Positions 1-6,561 of a stretch of DNA of 9,576 nt are shown here, piece after piece. The position numbers and the translations under genes were made by a program. Under the pieces are notes generated by a model, which worked only from the letters and a program-made list of their open reading frames with translations, had not been told where the DNA came from and did no database searches. Origin of the DNA: Candidatus Nitrotoga sp. CP45. Lineage in GTDB: Bacteria > Bacteroidota > Bacteroidia > Flavobacteriales > Flavobacteriaceae. The stretch covers positions 1 to 9,576 of the forward strand of contig CALQCV020000058.1 of NCBI GenBank assembly GCA_943329165.2, given 5' to 3'. How positions within the stretch are numbered: the stretch's first letter is position 1; each line of letters begins with the position of its first letter.

Positions 1-790
1 CATCTTTCCATTGATAGTTAAATCCAATATCTGTAGCAACTCCGTTTAAACCACCAAAAACAGATTTAGTGTAATCATCAAAATTTGAAAAGCTATCTGC
101 AAGATTTCCCGAATAGGCAATATTTAAAGTGGCTGGTTGATTGGGTTTGGTTGTTAAAAAAATACCATTTGGATCTTGCGTTATAGTTGCATTTAAATTA
201 CTCAAACCAAAATTAGAATACGAAACAGGGAATAAAAATTTTAGTGTTATACCAGCGTCAAATTTATGTTTGTCGTTTTCATGAATTTTTCTGGCTACAG
301 AAAATCCAACTTCTCCATAAGAGATTCCAGATAATCTTTGATTTCCGGTTTGGTTTAATAAAGTGTTACTGAGGGTTAGATTATTGTTGACAATGGCATT
401 TCCTAATGAGGTATCTACATCAACTACATCAAACTTTATATTGGCTTTTGTAGTAACGCCAAATCCCCATTTTCCCAATTTCATAGCAAAACTTGGACCT
501 AGTATTTGTCCATCGATTCGCAAATTTGCCGATTCAGTTCCAGTAAAAATTAAGTCTTCTAAATTGGTATTAGAAGCTAAATCATTGAAACCAACTTTGT
601 TATTTGAAACATCAAAACTAAGACCGTAGAAGTTAATTTCAAATTTTTTAGAAAGATTAGAAAATTCAGCGGGATTAATGGTTCCATTTAAAATTCCAAC
701 ACGATTGGAAGTGCTAATTCCAGAAAAATGGTCTTGTCCAAATGCACCAAAACCAACTAGCAAGACGAAAGGTAAAATTATTTTTTTCAT
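1..790 (-). CDS. Outer-membrane protein, DUF5723-like (5' part, runs off window)
   Basis: This minus-strand frame is open from the ATG at 788-790 to the window edge, giving 263 codons without a stop, so the 3' end lies outside. The product starts with a Sec signal peptide (MKKIILPFVLLVGFGAFG, then QD). It continues with TSNRVGILNGTINPAE around residues 27-42, followed by alternating polar/hydrophobic stretches rich in Gly, Asn, Phe and Tyr, as expected for an outer-membrane beta-barrel. The motif 'RVGILN..INPAE' near the mature N-terminus is one I associate with the Bacteroidota DUF5723 family; some members carry a C-terminal OmpA domain, which cannot be judged here. The function of the family is not established, and a structural or porin-like role in the outer membrane is inference. 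The gene has its own candidate promoter, so it is probably not dependent on the upstream pseudouridine synthase gene. Confidence 0.8.
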   Translation of the reverse strand, partial: MKKIILPFVLLVGFGAFGQDHFSGISTSNRVGILNGTINPAEFSNLSKKFEINFYGLSFDVSNNKVGFNDLASNTNLEDLIFTGTESANLRIDGQILGPSFAMKLGKWGFGVTTKANIKFDVVDVDTSLGNAIVNNNLTLSNTLLNQTGNQRLSGISYGEVGFSVARKIHENDKHKFDAGITLKFLFPVSYSNFGLSNLNATITQDPNGIFLTTKPNQPATLNIAYSGNLADSFSNFDDYTKSVFGGLNGVATDIGFNYQWKD

Positions 791-823
791 TGCAGGGATT
801 TAATTAGGTTTAAAAATTTTAAG

Positions 824-831
824 CAAATATA
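824..831 (-). promoter_or_regulatory. Candidate -7 box of the outer-membrane protein gene
   Basis: On the minus strand this reads TATATTTG, a perfect match to the Bacteroidota -7 consensus TAnnTTTG, 33 bases upstream of the ATG. I see no clear TTG at the expected -33 distance, only a T-rich CTTCTTT. The box lies in the 98-bp gap between the pseudouridine synthase stop and this gene. Confidence 0.55.
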
Positions 832-888
832 TAATTTTAACATAAAGAAGCTTGTACTTGTATCAAAAAAAGTTCTGAAATTTCTGCC

Positions 889-1581
889 TTATATAAGTTT
901 CCAGATGACTTCATTTGGAATATTTGCTACTATTTCAAGAGTTTCCTTAGAAACTGGATGGATAAAAATAAGCTTGCGGGCATGAAGATGAATTCCGCCA
1001 TCAGGATTGCTGCGGTCAAAGCCATATTTTAAATCGCCTTTTATTGGGCAACCAATGGCAGCCAATTGTGCTCTAATTTGATGATGTCTTCCCGTATGCA
1101 GATTAATTTCAAGCACAAAATAATTATCAAGAGTTTTAATTATTTTATAATCCAAACTTGCTTTTTTGCTTTCAGGAACTTCTTTTATATGTGCTTTTGA
1201 AGTATTGTTTTTTTCATTTCTTTTCAGATAATGCACCAAATTATCTTCGTCTTTTGGTGGTTTATTTTTGACAACAGCCCAATAGGTTTTTTGTGTTTCC
1301 CGATTGGCAAATAATTCGTTTAATCGTGTCAATGCTTTAGAAGTTCTCGCAAAAACGACGATACCCGTTGTTGGTCTATCCAATCTATGAACTACGCCAA
1401 GAAATACTTCTCCTGGTTTGTTGTATTTATCTTTGATGTATTCTTTAGCCACTTCCGACAAAGGCTTGTCTCCGGTTTTGTCACCTTGCACAATATCCCC
1501 AACACGTTTGTTTACCACAATGATATGATTGTCTTCGTGAAGAATTTGGAGATTGTCTTTATTTGAGACTGTCTTAGACAT
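889..1581 (-). CDS. RluA-family RNA pseudouridine synthase, no S4 domain
   Basis: This 230-residue enzyme isomerises uridine to pseudouridine in rRNA or tRNA. The catalytic motif is VHRLDRPTTG (residues 64-73) with the invariant Asp68; the usual form is HRLDxxTSG, so the Thr-for-Ser change is mild. The second family motif, LHTGRHHQIRAQLA (161-174), GDLKYG (182-187) and LHARKL (199-204) are all present. The protein starts directly in the catalytic domain and lacks the N-terminal S4 RNA-binding domain of RluC/RluD, so it belongs to the short RluA/TruC-like group; the target site cannot be assigned. The ATG at 1579-1581 lies inside a TCTAA repeat cluster that also holds the stop codon of the upstream four-helix gene, 9 bases away and in the same frame. 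An in-frame TAA directly upstream excludes an earlier start. It is probably co-transcribed from panB. Confidence 0.93.
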   Translation of the reverse strand: MSKTVSNKDNLQILHEDNHIIVVNKRVGDIVQGDKTGDKPLSEVAKEYIKDKYNKPGEVFLGVVHRLDRPTTGIVVFARTSKALTRLNELFANRETQKTYWAVVKNKPPKDEDNLVHYLKRNEKNNTSKAHIKEVPESKKASLDYKIIKTLDNYFVLEINLHTGRHHQIRAQLAAIGCPIKGDLKYGFDRSNPDGGIHLHARKLIFIHPVSKETLEIVANIPNEVIWKLI

Positions 1582-1608
1582 TTTAGATTGTTAGATTTTT
1601 AGATTAGA
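1571..1608. repeat. TTAGAT repeat cluster, left flank of the four-helix cassette
   Basis: The plus strand carries iterated TTAGA(T/C) units: CTTAGAC, TTTTAGATTG, TTAGATTTTTAGA (1591-1603) and TTAGA at the end. The 13-mer at 1591-1603 is an exact inverted copy of 1981-1993 on the other side of the four-helix gene. The cluster overlaps the last codons and stop of that gene and the first codons of the pseudouridine synthase gene. Confidence 0.75.
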
Positions 1609-1944
1609 ACGAAATCTTGAAATCATTTTAATAATTTCACTAATTTCAATAAGTAATTTATCTAATTCATCATTTTTGATAAAACCCAAATCCAAAGCGA
1701 TTAACAGTTGGGTTTCTATTTCATAGGCTGAGCCAATAGCAATTTCTAAAAATCTTGCAAAATCCTTATTTGAATTTCTTGAGGATCCTTCAGCTATGTT
1801 TGAAGGAATTGAGACGGATGCTCTCCGTAATTGATTAGTTAAACCAAATTTTTCATCACAAGGGAACTTTGAAGTTATTGCATATATCTGGGAACAAAAT
1901 AATCTGCTCCTTTTCCAAATTTCCAATTCTTTAAACTGATGCAT
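1591..1944 (-). CDS. Four-helix-bundle protein, 23S rRNA intervening-sequence (IVP/S23) family
   Basis: This 117-residue protein has the typical family signature. It starts with FKELEIWKRS (4-13), continues with FGLTNQLRRASVSIPSNIAEG (33-53), and has a long helix with FLEIAIGSAYEIETQL (65-80). Members form pentameric four-helix bundles and were first seen encoded in intervening sequences of spirochaete 23S rRNA. The accessory protein Avd of diversity-generating retroelements belongs to the same fold family. Here there is no rRNA, reverse transcriptase or variable repeat nearby, so the role is unknown. The length is normal for the family and the gene is intact. The last residues (SNLKI) and the stop are encoded by the flanking TCTAA repeats, as if the repeat were part of the unit. 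It sits between panB and an RluA-type gene on the same strand and has no recognisable promoter, so it is probably transcribed by read-through from panB. Confidence 0.92.
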   Translation of the reverse strand: MHQFKELEIWKRSRLFCSQIYAITSKFPCDEKFGLTNQLRRASVSIPSNIAEGSSRNSNKDFARFLEIAIGSAYEIETQLLIALDLGFIKNDELDKLLIEISEIIKMISRFRSNLKI

Positions 1945-1950
1945 ATGTAA

Positions 1951-2002
1951 AATCTAAGTTTATCTAAGTTGTCTAAATAGTCTAAAAATCTAAGTTGTCT
2001 AA
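1951..2002. repeat. ATCTAA repeat cluster, right flank of the four-helix cassette
   Basis: The plus strand contains an exact 15-bp direct repeat, ATCTAAGTTGTCTAA, at 1962-1976 and 1988-2002. It also has AATCTAAGTT at 1951-1960 and TCTAAAAATCTAA at 1981-1993. The last of these is the exact reverse complement of 1591-1603, so the two clusters face each other across the gene. The cluster fills almost the whole gap between the panB stop and the four-helix start. Confidence 0.8.
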
Positions 2003-2003
2003 T

Positions 2004-2822
2004 TTAATACTGCTCGTTTTTATTCGGAAAATCTTGCGATTTCACATCAGCAACATAATTCCCGATAGCTTTAGTCATTTGTTCGTATAGATCTAAGTAG
2101 CGTCTTAAAAACCGCGGACTGAATTCATTGTTCATCCCCAACATATCATGAATAACCAATACTTGTCCGTCAACGCCACCTCCGGCTCCAATCCCGATTA
2201 CAGGTATAGAAATTGTCTTGGCCACTTTTTCGGCTAAAGAAGCTGGAATTTTTTCTAAAACCAAGGCAAAACAGCCTAATTTTTCCAGCAATTTAGCATC
2301 TTCTACTAGTTGCTCCGCTTCGGTTTCTTCTTTAGCACGAACAGTATACGTTCCAAATTTGTAGATAGATTGCGGTGTCAAACCCAAATGTCCCATAACT
2401 GGAATTCCGGCGTTAAGAATGCGTTTAATACTTTCTTTTATTTCACTTCCGCCTTCCAGTTTAACAGCATGTCCGCCGCTTTCTTTCATTATTCTGATTG
2501 CCGAACGTAAGGCTTCTTTTGGATCCGATTGGTAACTTCCAAAAGGTAAATCAACCACAACTAAAGCACGTTCAATAGCGCGAACAACACCAGATGCATG
2601 GTAAATCATTTGGTCCAAAGTAATTGGCAAAGTCGTTTCGTGTCCCGCCATAACATTACTGGCAGAATCGCCTACCAAAATCACATCGACACCAGCAGTA
2701 TCAACAATTTTTGCCATCGAAAAATCATATGCAGTAAGCATCGATATTTTTTCGCCATTGGCTTTCATATCAAATAATGACTTTGTGGTTATTCTTTTGT
2801 AATCTTTTTTTGCTGTTGACAT
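2004..2822 (-). CDS. panB: 3-methyl-2-oxobutanoate hydroxymethyltransferase
   Basis: PanB transfers a hydroxymethyl group from 5,10-methylene-tetrahydrofolate to 2-oxoisovalerate, giving ketopantoate, the first committed step of pantothenate and CoA synthesis in the cytoplasm. The 272-residue protein is full length for the family. Visible landmarks are MLTAYD (28-33), [14 protein letters not shown] (48-61) with metal-binding Asp52, DLPFGSY (91-97) with the second metal ligand Asp91, VKLEGG (120-125), [10 protein letters not shown] (143-152), catalytic Glu190 in LVLEKIP, and [15 protein letters not shown] (209-223). Assigning Asp52, Asp91 and Glu190 rests on alignment with the known E. coli enzyme. 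The ATG at 2820-2822 follows a good promoter in the intergenic region shared with the divergent response-regulator gene. No panC or panD is visible in this window. Confidence 0.97.
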   Translation of the reverse strand: MSTAKKDYKRITTKSLFDMKANGEKISMLTAYDFSMAKIVDTAGVDVILVGDSASNVMAGHETTLPITLDQMIYHASGVVRAIERALVVVDLPFGSYQSDPKEALRSAIRIMKESGGHAVKLEGGSEIKESIKRILNAGIPVMGHLGLTPQSIYKFGTYTVRAKEETEAEQLVEDAKLLEKLGCFALVLEKIPASLAEKVAKTISIPVIGIGAGGGVDGQVLVIHDMLGMNNEFSPRFLRRYLDLYEQMTKAIGNYVADVKSQDFPNKNEQY

Positions 2823-2841
2823 AGTTGTTCGTTTTGAAATA

Positions 2842-2874
2842 CAAAAGTATTAAATCTATTTTTGATGCAACAAA
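2842..2874 (-). promoter_or_regulatory. Candidate panB promoter
   Basis: On the minus strand the -7 box is TACTTTTG (2842-2849), matching TAnnTTTG. About 18-21 bases upstream is TTTTGTTG (2868-2875), which can supply the -33 TTTG/TTG. A second TACTTTTG (2871-2878) overlaps that region and could be an alternative -7 box. The predicted 5' leader is short, roughly 13-15 bases before the ATG. Confidence 0.55.
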
Positions 2875-2901
2875 AGTAAGGCTGTTAATCTGAAATTATA
2901 C

Positions 2902-2909
2902 TACTTTTG
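2902..2909 (+). promoter_or_regulatory. Candidate -7 box of the response-regulator gene
   Basis: TACTTTTG matches TAnnTTTG and lies 47 bases before the ATG. The -33 region around 2880-2886 contains only a weak CTGTT. The leader that follows contains the direct repeat CGAATTA at 2924-2930 and 2940-2946, of unknown meaning. Confidence 0.45.
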
Positions 2910-2956
2910 CCTATTCGTAGTTTCGAATTACCAAATAACCGAATTAACTAAATACA

Positions 2957-4120
2957 ATGCCCAAAATATTAATCATTGAAGACGAAGTTTCTATCCGTAG
3001 GGTATTGACTAGAATACTTTTAGAAGAAAGCGATACGTATATTGTAGAAGAAGCTGAAGACGGAAAACTTGGTTTTGAAAAAATTAAGAACGAAGATTAC
3101 GATTTGGTGTTATGCGACATCAAAATGCCAAAAATGAATGGCGAAGAATTGCTTGAAGCGGTAAAAAAAATCAAGCCCGAAATTCCAATGGTGATGATTT
3201 CCGGACACGGTGATTTAGAAACCGCGGTGAATACGATGCGTCTTGGTGCGTTTGATTATATTTCAAAACCACCTGATTTGAATCGATTATTAAATACGGT
3301 TCGAAATGCTTTAGACAAAAAGCAATTGGTGGTTGAAAATAAAATTTTGAAGAAAAAAGTTTCCAAAAACTACGAAATCATTGGCGAAAGCGAACCCATC
3401 AATCAAATCAAACTGATGATTGAAAAAGTGGCGTTAACTGATGCCAGAGTATTGATTACAGGACCAAACGGAACCGGAAAAGAATTAGTAGCACATCAAT
3501 TACACGAAAAAAGCGAAAGAGCGGAAGCGCCAATGATTGAAGTGAATTGCGCTGCGATTCCATCGGAACTTATAGAAAGTGAATTGTTCGGGCACGTAAA
3601 AGGTGCGTTTACGTCAGCCGTAAAAGACAGAGCAGGAAAATTTGAAGCTGCCGACGGCGGAACCATTTTCCTTGATGAAATTGGTGATATGAGTCTCTCG
3701 GCGCAAGCCAAAGTGTTACGTGCTTTGCAGGAAAGTTTGATACAAAGAGTTGGTGCTGATAAAGACATCAAAATTAATGTGCGAGTCGTTGCTGCAACTA
3801 ATAAAGATTTGAAAAAAGAAATATCTGAAGGAAGATTTAGGGAAGATTTGTATCATCGTTTGGCGGTAATTTTAATCAAAGTCCCATCTTTAAACGATAG
3901 ACGAAGTGATATTCCGTTGTTGATTGAACATTTTGCTACTAAAATAGCTGAAGAACAAGGAAACTCTGCAAAATCGTTCTCTAAACAAGCCATTAAATTA
4001 TTACAGGAATACGATTGGACTGGAAACATCCGGGAACTTCGAAATGTAGTCGAACGTTTAATAATTCTTGGCGGAATTGAGATTTCTGAAAATGACGTAA
4101 AACTATTTGCTTCGAAATAA
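2957..4120 (+). CDS. NtrC-type sigma-54 response regulator without a DNA-binding domain
   Basis: This 387-residue protein joins a receiver domain to a sigma-54-interacting AAA+ ATPase. The receiver (about 1-120) has the acidic pocket Glu8/Asp9, phospho-acceptor Asp54 in LCDIKMP, Ser82 and Lys104. The AAA+ domain (about 140-375) has Walker A GPNGTGKE (169-176), GAFTSA (216-221) in place of the GAFTGA sigma-54 loop, Walker B TIFLDE (236-241), FREDLYHRL with Arg294/Arg300 (arginine-finger region), and sensor II GNIRELRN (356-363). The chain stops at FASK soon after the AAA+ lid, where NtrC-like proteins normally add a Fis-type helix-turn-helix of about 60-80 residues. It therefore probably activates RNA polymerase without sequence-specific DNA binding, or through a partner. 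FlgR of Helicobacter is a known precedent for a regulator of this class lacking that domain. No histidine kinase gene is adjacent, so its kinase is elsewhere. Confidence 0.93.
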   Translation: MPKILIIEDEVSIRRVLTRILLEESDTYIVEEAEDGKLGFEKIKNEDYDLVLCDIKMPKMNGEELLEAVKKIKPEIPMVMISGHGDLETAVNTMRLGAFDYISKPPDLNRLLNTVRNALDKKQLVVENKILKKKVSKNYEIIGESEPINQIKLMIEKVALTDARVLITGPNGTGKELVAHQLHEKSERAEAPMIEVNCAAIPSELIESELFGHVKGAFTSAVKDRAGKFEAADGGTIFLDEIGDMSLSAQAKVLRALQESLIQRVGADKDIKINVRVVAATNKDLKKEISEGRFREDLYHRLAVILIKVPSLNDRRSDIPLLIEHFATKIAEEQGNSAKSFSKQAIKLLQEYDWTGNIRELRNVVERLIILGGIEISENDVKLFASK

Positions 4121-4126
4121 AGAGAT

Positions 4127-4170
4127 AAGGGAATAGGGATAAAGCATAAGTCTAATCCCTTATCCCTTTT
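4127..4170 (+). terminator. Hairpin with T-run after the response-regulator gene
   Basis: AAGGGA (4127-4132) pairs with TCCCTT (4163-4168) and AGGGAT (4135-4140) pairs with ATCCCT (4155-4160). A 2x2 mismatch separates the two stem parts and the loop is about 14 bases. The stem is GC-rich for this genome and ends in a TTTT run (4167-4170), so it could be a rho-independent terminator or an attenuating or processing hairpin. It starts 6 bases after the stop codon and ends 16 bases before the next ATG. Confidence 0.5.
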
Positions 4171-4186
4171 AACTGATCCCTCAACT

Positions 4187-4804
4187 ATGAATCTAAAAAA
4201 AATAAATCCAAACCTCCAAAAGGCACTCATTGAAAACGGTCTGACCGAAGCCAATGAAATGCAACAGGAAACGTTTTCAACTATTAAAAGTGGGGCAGAT
4301 GCCGTAATTCAATCAGCTGGTGGAACCGGAAAAACTACCACTATCGTTTTAAACGTGATTCAGAAATTAGAAAAAACTCTAGACGAAAGTACCAGAGCTT
4401 TAATTATTGTTGAAAACAAAGAAAAAGTGCTAGAAATGGAAGAACTTTTTTTAAAATATGGCACGTATACCGATTTGAGTATTTTGGGAGTTCATGATAA
4501 AGGTGATATCGATTACGATAAAAATGTGGTTTCTATGGGGTTGGATATTTTAATTGGAACGCCCAATAAAATCAATGCTATGTTTTCATCAGCAGGATTT
4601 AATAGCAATACCATTAAGCTACTGATTGTTGATGATGCCGAAGTGTTATTCAGAAGCAGAATGGATGCTATAGTGCTTCGTTTGTCTAATAGTATTGAAA
4701 AAACGCAGCGTTTATTCTTTTGCTCACAAATAACTGAAAGAGTGGAATCGCTTGCAGATAAAATAATGATTGAACCGCTTTTCTTCGAGATGGAAGAAAA
4801 GTAA
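4187..4804 (+). CDS. Single-domain, degenerate DEAD-box helicase-like protein
   Basis: This 205-residue protein resembles only the first RecA-like domain of DEAD-box RNA helicases. A Q-motif-like region (GLTEANEMQQETF, 18-30) precedes an intact Walker A, AGGTGKT (44-50). The Ib-like motif is GTPNKI (124-129) instead of GTPGR. Motif II reads VDDAE (148-152) where DEAD is usual, motif III reads CSQIT (179-183) where SAT is usual, and the PTREL motif Ia is absent. The chain ends at MEEK, with no second RecA domain (motifs IV-VI) and no trace of one in the next 47 bases, so it cannot be a standard two-domain helicase. It may bind or hydrolyse ATP without unwinding RNA, or act as a regulator or partner. 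It lies 66 bases behind the response regulator, separated by a hairpin. There is no frameshift, so it looks like a real short protein rather than a fragment. Confidence 0.8.
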   Translation: MNLKKINPNLQKALIENGLTEANEMQQETFSTIKSGADAVIQSAGGTGKTTTIVLNVIQKLEKTLDESTRALIIVENKEKVLEMEELFLKYGTYTDLSILGVHDKGDIDYDKNVVSMGLDILIGTPNKINAMFSSAGFNSNTIKLLIVDDAEVLFRSRMDAIVLRLSNSIEKTQRLFFCSQITERVESLADKIMIEPLFFEMEEK

Positions 4805-4810
4805 AAACGA

Positions 4811-4848
4811 AATTGTTTAATATTGTTAAGAATAAAATAATTGTTTAA
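4811..4848 (+). repeat. Direct repeat AATTGTTTAA upstream of the secreted hydrolase
   Basis: AATTGTTTAA occurs exactly at 4811-4820 and 4839-4848, 28 bases apart start to start, filling most of the 47-base gap before the hydrolase ATG. It could be a regulator site or chance in AT-rich DNA. I find no TAnnTTTG box in the gap. Confidence 0.4.
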
Positions 4849-4851
4849 ATC

Positions 4852-6339
4852 ATGAAGCTAAAAATCGGATTCCTATTGCTTTTTTTAATACAAATTAAAT
4901 CTTGGTCGCAAGATTATCGTTATACCAATGACTTGTTTTCATCATCTACACCGATCACAAATGTTGTTTATGGTTCTGCTCCAGCATTAAATGGCCCTTT
5001 TTACAGTAATGAGGCTAGTACTACTCCGCAAAATTTGATTATGGATATTTTTAAACCAACGGGTGATACCTTCACACTTAGACCTGCAATTATTTTTGCA
5101 CATTCCGGAGGTTTTTTTTCTGGGAATAGAAATGTGAATGACATGATGGCCTTTTGTGATCTTTTAGCCAAAAAAGGGTATGTTACTGCAACAATAGATT
5201 ATCGTCTAGGATTTTCTATTATAGATAATGCGCCAATGCGTGGTACAAGAGCTGTATATCGTGGTTTGCAAGATGGTAGAGCCGCAATACGCTACATGAG
5301 AGCCAACGCAGCCTTATATGGTGTTGATCCTAACAAAATTTACTTTATTGGTAGCAGTGCGGGTAGTTTTATAGCGCTTCATTCTATTTATTTAGATACA
5401 GCGGCAGAAAAGCCAACATTTGCAGGGACTACAACTTATAACATAACAGCTTCCGCTCCAGATTTAGGTCCTTTAGATATTGGGAATAATCTTTTATATA
5501 GTGGAAAGCCAGATGCAATAGTTTCACTTTGGGGTGCTGTTCAGAGTACAAATTTAATAACCTCTGATAACACCACGCCAATTTTATTAGTTCATGGTGA
5601 AGCTGATACTGTAGTGCCATTTAATACAGGAAGTCCTTTTGGTTTTTCTTCATTGCCACAAGCTGATGGAAGCAATCCTATAAATACCAAATTAAATGCT
5701 TTAGGTTTTACTGATAAAGAAACTTATTTTGTTCCTGGACAGGGTCATGAACTATATGGAACTACTAATGGAACATGGAGCAATGGAACAGGAGGAAACA
5801 CTTATTGGCCAATTGTTTTTAATAAAATTGTTCAATTTTTATGGAAACAACATAAACCTTTAGCAGATTATTCCTGGAATTCTAGTAACCTTTCGGTTAC
5901 TTATACTGATACCAGTTTAGGAGGATTAGCTTGGTGGTGGGATTTTGGTGATGGTAATTTTAGTAATCTACAAAACCCAACACATGTTTATGCTGCCGAC
6001 GGTAGTTACCAAGTAAAATTGTACGTAGAAAACAATATAAAAAGTTGGGATCAAATAACAAAAACAGTTACCGTTTCTAACTTATCTAATGCCCAGCATT
6101 CAAAGGAATATTTTTCAATTTCACCAAATCCTACTTCGAATAGCGTTTTTGTTCATTGGGAAAATTATGATAATAATATAAAATATCAATTATGTGATGT
6201 CTCAGGAAAAGTAATCGCAAGTAGCAATTTGACAAATAATACAAATGAAATTTCTTTAGTTGATTTTTCTGGTGGAATGTATTTTTTAAAAATAACTACT
6301 GATAATATTAATCAAACTATAAAAATTATAAAAAAATAA
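4852..6339 (+). CDS. Secreted alpha/beta hydrolase (carboxylesterase-like) with PKD and T9SS sorting domains
   Basis: This 495-residue, three-part secreted protein starts with a signal peptide (residues 1-19, MKLKIGFLLLFLIQIKSWS, then QDY). An alpha/beta-hydrolase domain follows (about 35-335) with the oxyanion-hole motif HSGG (84-87), nucleophile elbow GSSAG (167-171, Ser169), acid in HGEADTVVPF (Asp252) and the histidine in GQGHE (His299). A PKD-like module (about 337-409) carries WWWDFGDG and NPTHVYAADGSYQVKL. The C-terminus (about 420-495) is a type A T9SS sorting domain: FSISPNPTSN, then YQLCDVSGKVI, then GGMYFLKI and a basic KIIKK end. It is therefore predicted to be exported by Sec, carried across the outer membrane by the type IX system, cleaved, and released or attached to the surface. 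The substrate is unknown; the fold suits esters, such as acylated polysaccharides, but no polysaccharide-utilisation genes are nearby. A 10-bp direct repeat (AATTGTTTAA) lies in the short gap upstream. Confidence 0.93.
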   Translation: MKLKIGFLLLFLIQIKSWSQDYRYTNDLFSSSTPITNVVYGSAPALNGPFYSNEASTTPQNLIMDIFKPTGDTFTLRPAIIFAHSGGFFSGNRNVNDMMAFCDLLAKKGYVTATIDYRLGFSIIDNAPMRGTRAVYRGLQDGRAAIRYMRANAALYGVDPNKIYFIGSSAGSFIALHSIYLDTAAEKPTFAGTTTYNITASAPDLGPLDIGNNLLYSGKPDAIVSLWGAVQSTNLITSDNTTPILLVHGEADTVVPFNTGSPFGFSSLPQADGSNPINTKLNALGFTDKETYFVPGQGHELYGTTNGTWSNGTGGNTYWPIVFNKIVQFLWKQHKPLADYSWNSSNLSVTYTDTSLGGLAWWWDFGDGNFSNLQNPTHVYAADGSYQVKLYVENNIKSWDQITKTVTVSNLSNAQHSKEYFSISPNPTSNSVFVHWENYDNNIKYQLCDVSGKVIASSNLTNNTNEISLVDFSGGMYFLKITTDNINQTIKIIKK

Positions 6340-6344
6340 CTTGC

Positions 6345-6560
6345 ATGGGCTTAATAAAAATATTTTCAGGAGAAGAAATTCTAGCAGTTACCTTAAAAGA
6401 AAGATTGGAAGAATCTGATATTAACGTTGTGATTAGGAATAACAACCAAGCCAATGTTCTGCCAAGTATACAAACGGCAAAAGCTGTTGAGCTATTCATT
6501 CAGGAAATCGATTATGGTAAAGCAAATCCTGTAATAGAAGAGTTTAGGTTAAGTATTTAG
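6345..6560 (+). CDS. DUF2007-type small protein
   Basis: This 71-residue protein begins MGLIKIFSGEEILAVTLKE and continues with LEESDINVVIRNNN and a C-terminal KAVELFIQEIDYGKANPVIEEF. This pattern of a beta strand, a helix containing the 'ILA..LKERLEE' stretch, a strand, and a final strand-helix is that of DUF2007 (putative signal-transducing protein) as seen in Bacteroidota. The family resembles a small ferredoxin-like or PII-like fold, and its biological role is not established. It has no signal peptide, so it is cytoplasmic. The ATG lies 5 bases after the stop of the secreted hydrolase gene, so the two are almost certainly co-transcribed and possibly translationally coupled. A functional link to the hydrolase is not implied. 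Confidence 0.8.
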   Translation: MGLIKIFSGEEILAVTLKERLEESDINVVIRNNNQANVLPSIQTAKAVELFIQEIDYGKANPVIEEFRLSI

Positions 6561-6561
6561 A

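Noticed and set aside
363..629. Plus-strand open frame of 88 codons
   Set aside because: It lies antisense within the outer-membrane protein gene, whose minus-strand frame is continuous with a signal peptide and family motif. The plus-strand product has no recognisable features.
1571..2002. Diversity-generating retroelement or rRNA intervening sequence
   Set aside because: The four-helix protein belongs to a fold family linked to both, but there is no reverse transcriptase, no template/variable repeat pair and no rRNA sequence in the window.
1951..2002. CRISPR-like array
   Set aside because: The repeats are short (about 6-15 bp), irregularly spaced, lack unique spacers of even length and have no cas genes nearby.
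3496..4254. Minus-strand open frames opposite the response regulator and helicase-like gene
   Set aside because: They overlap strongly supported plus-strand coding sequence, and their products are Ser/Cys-rich antisense-type translations without motifs.
4187..4851. Frameshifted remnant of a full-length DEAD-box helicase
   Set aside because: The 47 bases after the stop and the following gene contain no helicase C-domain motifs in any frame, so this window gives no evidence of a broken second domain.
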